Shown: one piece after another, positions 1 through 4,840 of the stretch
Layout: each line of letters starts with the position of its first letter
Position numbering within the stretch: the first letter of the stretch is position 1
NCBI GenBank assembly: GCA_002404055.1
Contig: DHIZ01000024.1
Span: 10,100 to 17,169, forward strand
Origin: Chloroflexi bacterium UBA4733
Lineage (GTDB): Bacteria > Chloroflexota > UBA4733
Length of the DNA: 7,070 bases
Direction: 5' to 3'
Position numbers and translations under genes: made by a program
The notes under the pieces: generated by a model
The model's input: only the letters and a program-made list of their open reading frames with translations
Told to the model about the DNA's origin: nothing
The model's database searches: none

Positions 1-347
1 GGGGCGCGGTTGATCTCGTCGGCCAGCAGCATGTTGGCGAAGATCGGCCCCGGGCGGAACTCGAACTCCGCAGTGCGCTGGTTAAATATGGAGGAGCCGG
101 TAACGTCTGACGGCATGAGGTCGGGCGTGAACTGGATGCGCTTGAAATCCAGGCCCACGACGCGGGCAAAGGAACGGGCCATCAGCGTCTTGGCGAGACC
201 AGGATAGTCTTCGATCAGCACGTGGCCATCGGCCAGGATCGCCAGCAGCACCAGTTCCAGCGTCGGCCGTTTGCCCACTATCGCCTTGCCCACCTCAGCC
301 AGGATGCGTTCGGCTGCGGCGGCTACCTCGTTGACGGCAAGTACCAT
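1..347 (-). CDS. MoxR-type AAA+ ATPase (N-terminal part, runs off the left edge)
   Basis: The visible 115 codons are the N-terminus of a MoxR-family AAA+ ATPase. These ATPases are cytoplasmic, chaperone-like, and usually act with VWA/DUF58 partners on envelope or cofactor-bearing proteins. Seen: a helical start (residues 1-25) ending in the IVGK motif typical of MoxR; a Walker A-like loop EDYPGLAKT at 46-54 with K53 and T54, in the usual MoxR form that has Ala before the Lys; the conserved segments QFTPDLMPSDVTG (72-84) and FEFRPGPIFAN (95-105); and Walker B LLADE at 107-111 followed by INRA. The start is ATG at 347. Its ribosome site GGAGGAG lies 6 nt upstream, inside the last codons of the preceding gene, whose TGA directly abuts this ATG, so translation is almost certainly coupled. 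About two thirds of the protein (sensor 1, arginine finger, lid domain) is off-window. Family assignment is secure; the substrate is unknown. Confidence 0.95.
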   Translation of the reverse strand, partial: MVLAVNEVAAAAERILAEVGKAIVGKRPTLELVLLAILADGHVLIEDYPGLAKTLMARSFARVVGLDFKRIQFTPDLMPSDVTGSSIFNQRTAEFEFRPGPIFANMLLADEINRA

Positions 348-887
348 TCAGATCTCCTCCAGCGTGGCGACAATTTGGGCCAGTGTGGCCAGGGTCAGGC
401 CGCGGGCATGGCGGTCGGCTGGTGGTGGCCGATCTGGCCGCAGCAGTTCCCAGGCTGCCGGGTGCAGCAGCGCCCGAGCGCGCTCCGGTTGGTCATCCAG
501 CGAGATATTGCGGCGGTTGGCCAGGCGTTGGGCGGCGATGGTGCGCAGGAGCGGACGCAGGCGATAGTGCAGATCGACGGACGACGTCTGGGCGTAGGTG
601 AGTTGCCGGCCGAGCTGGAGCAGCGGTTCCGGCTGCAGCGGCCGGGCCGGCGGGCGGCGCAGCGCCACCTGGAAGGCGTTCGCCGTGGCAGGCGGGTAGG
701 TCGTGGCGATCAGGTGGACCAGCAGCCAGATGGCGAGGGCGGCCAGCAGCAACAGGTAGGCCAGCAGGGCTGCCCAGAGGTGGTCGGGTGCGAGCACGTC
801 TACCGGCAGCAGGGCGAGCGTGGCCAGTAGCGCCAGCACTGCCAGCCGCTCGGCCAGCGTCGAACGCCGCACCGTCACGTTATGCAT
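348..887 (-). CDS. Two-TM conserved hypothetical protein of the MoxR/DUF4129 operon
   Basis: This is a 179-residue protein with two hydrophobic segments at about 13-31 and 36-60. A roughly 118-residue cytoplasmic-looking domain follows, rich in Arg, Leu and Pro. Its most distinctive part is YRLRPLLRTIAAQRLANRR (108-126), then a PERARALL helix (134-141), a WELLRPDRPPPAD segment (146-158) and a final amphipathic helix ending in LEEI. I recall similar YRLRP...IA..RLA...PDRPPPAD proteins as unnamed members of MoxR operons in actinobacteria and Chloroflexota, but I know no assigned function. The start is ATG at 887. It overlaps the last 8 bp of the DUF4129 gene, and its own TGA abuts the MoxR ATG, so it is the central member of a translationally coupled trio. 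Its position suggests a membrane anchor or adaptor for the MoxR/DUF58 machinery; that is inference. Confidence 0.85.
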   Translation of the reverse strand: MHNVTVRRSTLAERLAVLALLATLALLPVDVLAPDHLWAALLAYLLLLAALAIWLLVHLIATTYPPATANAFQVALRRPPARPLQPEPLLQLGRQLTYAQTSSVDLHYRLRPLLRTIAAQRLANRRNISLDDQPERARALLHPAAWELLRPDRPPPADRHARGLTLATLAQIVATLEEI

Positions 888-1887
888 CGTCGTGTACTAC
901 CGGTCGCGCCAGGTCGTCGCGAATCGTCTGGAGGGACTGAATTGCCGTGTCTTTCATCGGTGGCGTGATCGGGTGCTCGCTGAAGCGCGCGCGCTCGTAG
1001 AGCTCGGTGAGCCGCTGGACGGTCTGCGCGTTGGAGCGGGCGACCGGCAGGACGCGCCGGAGGTACTCAAAGGGGGCCTCCTGGGGTCGGCGAGCGAGCC
1101 CGGCACGGGCCAGAGCGCGCTCCATGCCGGCGTAGGCGGCGACGACCGCCCGGCGAGGGTCGGCCTCGCGCAGGAGACCTTCGATGCCTTCGTCGACAGC
1201 TTCCTGGAGGGGTGTCTCGGGGGGCGGTATCTCAGGCGCTGCCAGGGCCGAGGCAACGCCTTGCCGGCTCCGGACGGCGGTGAGTTCGGCGATTGCCAGA
1301 ACCAGGGCGAGGACGGCGAGGGCCAGGGCGGGTATCAACCAGAGGACCTTGCCCACATGGATGGTCGGCGTCGGGCCCGGCGCGCTGACCGGGGTGGCCG
1401 CCGGCGCGCTGGTGGGCGCGGTGAAGGGCATCGGCGTCGGGGTGACGACCAGCCCGGCCAGGGGTGGGGGCACAGTACTGATCACCGGCAGGAAGCTGAA
1501 GGCGGCGAGCATGGCCGCTATCGAGAGCAGCAAAAGGAGGAACCAGACAATCATCAGCGGCAGAAAATGCCGTGCGGTGGCATGCGCCGTTCGGTCGACC
1601 GGTTGTCGGAGGACGCGCAGGGCGACCAGCAGCAGCGCCGCGATGCCAAGGATGCCGGGAAGCAGCAACAGCGGATGGGCGGGCGTGCCGGTCAGCACGC
1701 TGCCGTCGGCCGCGCGGCCCTGTGCCGAGGCCAGGCCGAGCGAAACGGCTGTGACCGCCAGAAGCACAGCGAGCACGGCCAGCACGGCAGCGATGACCGG
1801 CGTTGACTGCTGCCGCTGCGGCCGGCCCAGAGGCCCCGCTGCCCGTTCGCTCTGCACCACGCTCCTTTCGTCGCCAGCCGTACCCAT
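880..1887 (-). CDS. DUF4129-domain membrane protein
   Basis: The 335-residue protein has four predicted TM segments (about 31-53, 72-93, 108-136 and 179-204). A Pro/Thr/Ala-rich, probably extracytoplasmic stretch at 139-177 separates TM3 from TM4. The C-terminal cytoplasmic domain (about 240-325) carries the DUF4129 signature: DPRRAVVAAYAGMERALARAGL (243-264), then FEYLRRVLP (273-281), then VQRLTELYERARFSEHPI (290-307). DUF4129 occurs either fused to transglutaminase-like domains or, as here, alone beside MoxR and DUF58 genes. There is no transglutaminase domain here. The ATG at 1887 gives the longest reading. However, a strong AAAGGAG at 1862-1868 sits 4 nt before an in-frame GTG at 1857 (codon 11), so the true protein may be 10 residues shorter. 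The 152-bp gap upstream (1888-2039) shows no convincing terminator or promoter, so read-through from the membrane-protein gene upstream is plausible. Molecular function is unknown. Confidence 0.9.
   Translation of the reverse strand: MGTAGDERSVVQSERAAGPLGRPQRQQSTPVIAAVLAVLAVLLAVTAVSLGLASAQGRAADGSVLTGTPAHPLLLLPGILGIAALLLVALRVLRQPVDRTAHATARHFLPLMIVWFLLLLLSIAAMLAAFSFLPVISTVPPPLAGLVVTPTPMPFTAPTSAPAATPVSAPGPTPTIHVGKVLWLIPALALAVLALVLAIAELTAVRSRQGVASALAAPEIPPPETPLQEAVDEGIEGLLREADPRRAVVAAYAGMERALARAGLARRPQEAPFEYLRRVLPVARSNAQTVQRLTELYERARFSEHPITPPMKDTAIQSLQTIRDDLARPVVHDDA
1862..1868 (-). promoter_or_regulatory. Shine-Dalgarno site favouring an internal GTG start of the DUF4129 gene
   Basis: On the minus strand AAAGGAG is followed by C-GTG-GTG. 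The second GTG (1855-1857) is in frame at a 4-nt spacing. The upstream ATG at 1887 is preceded by GGGCAGAGCC, a poor match to the anti-SD, so this site probably decides the start. Confidence 0.5.
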
Positions 1888-2039
1888 GGCTCTGCCCGTG
1901 CCTGGCCGACGACGCTATAAGGACGTCCGCGTCGATATCGCCAGCATCGAGGCGGAAAATCGGGAAGAGTTGGTATGGCGTGGCTGAAGCGCGACAGCAC
2001 TATCCACGCGCCGAACCTCAGCCGTTTCCCTTACTGGAC

Positions 2040-2870
2040 CTACAGGGAAGGCGTCTCCCGTACGTCACCGAACGTTGGTGACCGGCCACCCAGGTCGCTG
2101 GCGAGCATCGTGTGGGTGAACTGCTCCTTGCGGACGCGGAGGTCGAAGTAGAGCAGGGTAACGACAGCGCTGTAGAAGGGCGCCAGCAGGATCTGGATGA
2201 TCAGTCGGGCGATGCCGGCGAGCAGTCCGCTGCCGAAAATGCCGACAAAAACTGCCGACGTTACCGCTGAAACGATGGCCACCACGATGACAAGAAGTAT
2301 GAGGATACCAAACGTGCGCCACCAACTCCCCGCTACCAGTTGCGAACTCCGACTCATGGCGCTGGCGCCGCCGAGGTTCTCCAGCATTACGACCTGAGCG
2401 ATAAAGGCCCAACGAATGCCGAGCCAGATGGCGAAGGGGATGCCGATCACCGTGATCGCCATGAGGAGCAGCAGGAGGCCGACCAGGAGGGACGTGCCAA
2501 TCAGCGCACCCAGGCGGGCGATCGTGGCGGAATACGCTCGTTCGACTGTGATCGGCTGCCCGATGTAGTCGTCGCCGATGGCCAGGGTGAGCGCACCGGA
2601 CTGCACGAACGTGGCAAGAATGGTGAAGACGAAGGTCAGCAGGCCAACGATTGCCGAGACGACGATGTGCCCACCCGTCGGGTTGGCGGCGGTGGAGGCT
2701 GTTGAAATTCCTACCAGGGCCAGCAAGACGGCCACGATAACCTGCACAATGGCGACAATCGCGACCAGCGGCACGAAGTTCTGTCGATACAACTGCCATG
2801 CCGCAGCAAACATGTCGCTGGCGCCAAGGGGACGCAAGGATCGGGTAGGGAGCGAACTGGATACCTGCAT
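2040..2870 (-). CDS. Multi-pass membrane protein, GPDPase_memb / YIP1-like domain family
   Basis: This is a 276-residue integral membrane protein. Hydrophobic segments lie at about 32-55, 70-97, 122-140, 142-162, 186-212 and 216-243. Hallmarks match the membrane domain found in, for example, some glycerophosphodiester phosphodiesterases: an N-terminal amphipathic stretch DMFAAAWQLYRQNFVPL (19-35), a central VMLENLGGASAMSRSSQLVAGSWWRTFGI (161-189) and a C-terminal TLLYFDLRVRKE (238-249). No catalytic phosphodiesterase domain is attached, so this is the membrane module alone; its role is unknown. The start is ATG at 2870, chosen because GGAAAGGA lies 8 nt upstream and a promoter lies 53-81 bp upstream. 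A longer reading to 2951 would begin inside the -35 box and is rejected. The gene lies upstream of, and on the same strand as, the DUF4129/MoxR block and may be its first cistron. It is divergent from the dioxygenase gene. Confidence 0.88.
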   Translation of the reverse strand: MQVSSSLPTRSLRPLGASDMFAAAWQLYRQNFVPLVAIVAIVQVIVAVLLALVGISTASTAANPTGGHIVVSAIVGLLTFVFTILATFVQSGALTLAIGDDYIGQPITVERAYSATIARLGALIGTSLLVGLLLLLMAITVIGIPFAIWLGIRWAFIAQVVMLENLGGASAMSRSSQLVAGSWWRTFGILILLVIVVAIVSAVTSAVFVGIFGSGLLAGIARLIIQILLAPFYSAVVTLLYFDLRVRKEQFTHTMLASDLGGRSPTFGDVRETPSL

Positions 2871-2922
2871 AAGCGCCGTCCTTTCCACAACACCGGCGAC
2901 CATCTGGCGCCGGACCATTGCC

Positions 2923-2951
2923 AGTATAGGCAACCGGCCGCCAATCAGCAA
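2923..2951 (-). promoter_or_regulatory. Sigma70-like promoter of the membrane-protein gene
   Basis: On the minus strand a TTGCTG hexamer (2946-2951) and TATACT (2923-2928; 5 of 6 matches to TATAAT) are separated by exactly 17 bp. Transcription would start near 2916, giving a leader of about 45 nt that contains the GGAAAGGA ribosome site before the ATG at 2870. The -35 match is only 3 of 6, compatible with activator dependence. Inferred from sequence only. Confidence 0.55.
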
Positions 2952-2966
2952 TAGCCCAATTGGCGG
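2938..2966. repeat. Perfect inverted repeat flanking a -35 box (candidate operator)
   Basis: CCGCCAAT (2938-2945) and ATTGGCGG (2959-2966) are perfect 8-bp inverted arms separated by 13 bp. Arm centres are 21 bp apart, two helical turns, as expected for a dimeric regulator contacting one face of DNA. The left arm lies in the promoter spacer and directly abuts the -35 hexamer (2946-2951), which sits between the arms. Binding here would affect RNA polymerase at the minus-strand promoter and could also influence the divergent dioxygenase gene. The regulator is unknown. Confidence 0.45.
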
Positions 2967-3193
2967 GGGTGGCGCAGTCGTGGAATTGGTACACTGCTTG
3001 ACGCGGTTGCAGACGGTGGCAATGCGGATGCCCGCAGTTTCGTTGCCGCGCTGAAGTCCTGATACCCGCCGGGCGAGCGAGGATGGACGAACTGAAGTGC
3101 GGTGAGCAAACGTATCATGCGTATTGACGTACCCCGGGCACCGACTTGCAGGCGTACGGGCATTGGACCAGGCATTGGCTGGAGGGACTTACC

Positions 3194-4123
3194 ATGACTG
3201 TCGCTGCTCACGAACTCGCCGTTCGCTTACCAGTTGGGACGCTCGTCAGCAACGGCTATCCGCTCTCCCTTGCGCCCCAGCGCCTCGGCTGGCTCCAACC
3301 CACCGATCCCAGCCTCGCCATCGAGGAACTCCGCAGCCGCTTCGGCGCGCAGGGGTACCTCTGGCTGAAGGGGGTCCTCCCCCGAGACGAGATCCTGGCC
3401 TTTCGCCGCCACTTCTTCACTTCCCTGGCGGAGACCGGACTACTCAAGCCGGGCACTGATCCTGGCGAGGGCCTCTATGCGGGACACAACGACCAACCCC
3501 AGCTCGTCCACAGCATCCATATGGCTCTCGCCCGCTCCGCCGAGTATGCGGCGTTCTGTGCTTCCCCGGCGATCGTTCGCTTCTACGAAGCCTTTCTCGG
3601 GGGGTCGGTGCGCCTGCTTCGGCGCAAGATCATCCGCTACACCCTTCCCGGTTCTGCTTCCTGCACCGCCGGCCACTACGACCTGATCTACCTGCGCGCC
3701 GGCACCGACCGGGTGTGCAGTAGCTGGATCCCCCTCGGTGATATCCCGGTAGAAGCAGGCGGACTCTGCTACCTGGAGGGTTCCGCCGCCGTTGGTCGCC
3801 GGCTCGAAGCCGAGTTTTCTCGCAGCAGTGCCGAATTGCCGCCGGAGGAGCGCATCAACGCCTACAACCGCAACATGGAAGCGGGCGGCTGGGTGGCGAA
3901 GGATCTGGCTTCCCTGGCTGAGCGCTACGACAGCCGGTGGTTGATCGCCGATTACGCGGCCGGCGATATGGTGATCCACAGTCCGTATCTCCTGCACGCC
4001 TCCACGGCGAACGTGGACCCCCAGGGCCGCATTCGCCTTTCAACCGACATCCGTTACCTGCTCGCCGCCGACGAAGCTGACCCGCGCTGGAGCAACGAGT
4101 GGTTCAGCGGCGACAAGCTGTAA
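3194..4123 (+). CDS. Phytanoyl-CoA dioxygenase (PhyH) family Fe(II)/2-oxoglutarate oxygenase
   Basis: A 309-residue protein of the PhyH family: non-haem iron enzymes that couple 2-oxoglutarate decarboxylation to hydroxylation of a small-molecule substrate. Seen: the family N-terminal motif RFGAQGYLWLKGVLPRDEILAFRRHFF (49-75); the metal-binding H-x-D as H161 and D163 in GHYDLIYLR; the distal His in SPYLLHAS, best taken as H268; and, 11 residues later as in human PhyH, R279 for 2-oxoglutarate. WIPLGDIPVEAGGLCYLEGS (178-197) is the usual core strand pair before the distal His. All catalytic residues are present and the length is normal, so it should be active. The start is ATG at 3194 with GGAGGG 7 nt upstream; an earlier in-frame ATG at 3146 lacks a ribosome site. 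Bacterial members hydroxylate diverse substrates, often in secondary metabolism, and nothing nearby identifies this one. The gene stands alone, divergent from the membrane-protein gene and convergent with the SDR remnant. Confidence 0.93.
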   Translation: MTVAAHELAVRLPVGTLVSNGYPLSLAPQRLGWLQPTDPSLAIEELRSRFGAQGYLWLKGVLPRDEILAFRRHFFTSLAETGLLKPGTDPGEGLYAGHNDQPQLVHSIHMALARSAEYAAFCASPAIVRFYEAFLGGSVRLLRRKIIRYTLPGSASCTAGHYDLIYLRAGTDRVCSSWIPLGDIPVEAGGLCYLEGSAAVGRRLEAEFSRSSAELPPEERINAYNRNMEAGGWVAKDLASLAERYDSRWLIADYAAGDMVIHSPYLLHASTANVDPQGRIRLSTDIRYLLAADEADPRWSNEWFSGDKL

Positions 4124-4235
4124 CGGGGGCGGTTGAGACCTGGCGCTCGGGCGCCGACATCCGCCCTGCGACCCGCCGCCAGGGCGCCGCGCGCGGATGG
4201 AAGCGGAGCGCATGCTGTCGCCCTTGCCGGCGGTG

Positions 4236-4595
4236 CTATGGCCGGAGGCGCAGGACGCGGCGATCCTCCCGCTCGATGGCGTCGGCCTGCTGCACCAGTT
4301 CCTCCATATCGTCTGCTTCGGCGTCGAAGAAGCGACCTGACAACGCGTCGGCTTTCCCCGAGGCGAGGAACAGGACAAGCCGGATGGCCGGCTCGGGAGA
4401 CTTGTCCCCCATCGCCTCCAACCCGCGGCGTACCCCGGGAGTCCAGCGCGCCACGTCAGGATTGCGGAGGTGGCCCTCGTTCATGGGTGTCATGACAATT
4501 TCAATACCGCCGAGCGGGTGATCGAGCGGCGGCGCTTGATCGCGGTGGAGCGCTACCTGGAGGTTGCCGTGGACGAGGAGTAGGATGAAGCGCAC
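4236..4595 (-). pseudogene. C-terminal remnant of a short-chain dehydrogenase/reductase, fused to unrelated sequence
   Basis: From the codon at 4493 to the TAG at 4236 the reading is a recognisable SDR C-terminus: MTPMNEGHL (the TPM segment after the lost Pro-Gly loop), then RWTPGVRRGLEAM, then SPEPAIRLVLFLASGKADALSGRFF, then an acidic helix and ERED-RRVLRLRP, the usual ending. About two thirds of the family is missing: the Rossmann GxxxGxG, the NAG motif and the catalytic Ser-Tyr-Lys. Upstream of 4493 the frame stays open but no longer resembles an SDR. A GTG at 4595 gives a 119-residue product. The open frame continues further upstream, to an ATC at 4700 that lies behind a perfect ribosome site (154 codons in all). 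Codon usage stays GC3-rich across the junction, so both halves look like former coding DNA joined in frame near 4494-4496. Without the nucleotide-binding and catalytic residues it cannot be a working dehydrogenase. A functional fusion of the upstream domain cannot be excluded. Confidence 0.6.
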
Positions 4596-4697
4596 GTCCG
4601 GCCAGGATAATGTGTCACCGTTCCGCGCGGTGATCCGCTGATTCAGCTTGCTGACATGGACGTGCTGTTCACCGGTGGCGGCGATAAAGCTGGTGTC

Positions 4698-4712
4698 GAT
4701 TGGGGCCTCCTT
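4698..4712 (-). promoter_or_regulatory. Perfect Shine-Dalgarno followed by ATC instead of a start codon
   Basis: Minus-strand AAGGAGG (4706-4712) is followed after 5 nt by ATC (4698-4700), in frame with the chimeric reading that ends at 4236. Placement is ideal for an ATG, so one G-to-C change may have abolished the start. ATC is not a normal initiator. A 10-codon ATG reading (4711-4743) ends in a TAA that overlaps this ribosome site, and a 6-bp stem (4717-4722 with 4727-4732, loop TGGC) lies just upstream. Confidence 0.35.
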
Positions 4713-4742
4713 AGTGCGCCGCTGGCGCGGCGGAGCCTGCCA

Positions 4743-4771
4743 TTGCCTAACCGTCCCCGAGACAATATAGT
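4743..4771 (+). promoter_or_regulatory. Sigma70-like promoter of the Mrr_N/FokI-like nuclease gene
   Basis: TTGCCT (4743-4748) and TATAGT (4766-4771; 5 of 6) are separated by 17 bp. A start near 4778 gives a leader of about 60 nt before the ATG at 4841. The -10 lies in a short AT-rich patch (4761-4777) that stands out from the GC-rich surroundings. Confidence 0.5.
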
Positions 4772-4791
4772 AAATAGTGGGGCATCGTCAG
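4764..4791 (-). promoter_or_regulatory. Opposed promoter-like element facing the SDR remnant
   Basis: On the minus strand CTGACG (4786-4791; 4 of 6) and TATATT (4764-4769; 5 of 6) are separated by 16 bp. Its -10 overlaps the -10 of the plus-strand promoter by 4 bp, so polymerase could occupy only one of them at a time. The transcript would begin near 4757 and read into the AAGGAGG/ATC site and the chimeric remnant. Confidence 0.35.
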
Positions 4792-4840
4792 GTAGTTCAT
4801 CTTTGTTCGGTGACGGGCCCCGTTCGTGAGGTGAGCCGGT

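Larger units (their letters stand above)
2871..3193. other. Divergent intergenic region between membrane-protein and dioxygenase genes
   Basis: This 323-bp region has no credible gene. The left third holds the minus-strand promoter and the 8-bp inverted repeat. For the plus-strand gene I see no convincing promoter: TATCAT at 3113-3118 matches the -10 consensus at 5 of 6 positions but has no good -35 at 16-18 bp, and TTGACG at 3124-3129 has no partner -10. A short direct repeat GGCATTGG (3159-3166 and 3171-3178) precedes the ribosome site GGAGGG at 3181-3186. Confidence 0.6.

Noticed and set aside
222..830. Long plus-strand open frame
   Set aside because: It lies antisense to the coupled MoxR and two-TM genes, has a Gln/Arg/Gly-rich low-complexity composition and no ribosome site. 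It is an artefact of high GC.
820..1806. 328-codon plus-strand open frame
   Set aside because: It mirrors the DUF4129 gene; its product is low-complexity Gly/Arg/Gln with no recognisable domain, whereas the minus strand shows clear TM segments and the DUF4129 signature.
1184..1987. 267-codon plus-strand open frame
   Set aside because: Another antisense shadow of the DUF4129 gene; Ala/Arg/Ser-rich composition and no motif.
2065..2994. 309-codon minus-strand frame
   Set aside because: Slightly longer than the membrane protein but in another frame; its product is His/Arg/Pro-rich with no domain, while the overlapping frame has regular TM helices, a ribosome site and a promoter.
3159..3178. Direct repeat GGCATTGG twice, 12 bp apart
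   Set aside because: Two short copies close to the ribosome site are expected by chance at this length; there is no third copy or symmetry.
3440..3997. 185-codon minus-strand frame
   Set aside because: Antisense to the dioxygenase catalytic core, which has intact metal-binding residues on the plus strand.
4142..4155. GC hairpin GGCGC-TCGG-GCGCC downstream of the dioxygenase gene
   Set aside because: Only a 5-bp stem with no T-run on either strand; not a convincing intrinsic terminator.
4500..4574. Plus-strand stretch reading AERVIERRRLIAVERYLEVAVDEE before a TAG
   Set aside because: It looks protein-like, but it is codon-aligned antisense to the open minus frame, has no start or ribosome site, and the same frame hits stops at 4572 and about 4600.
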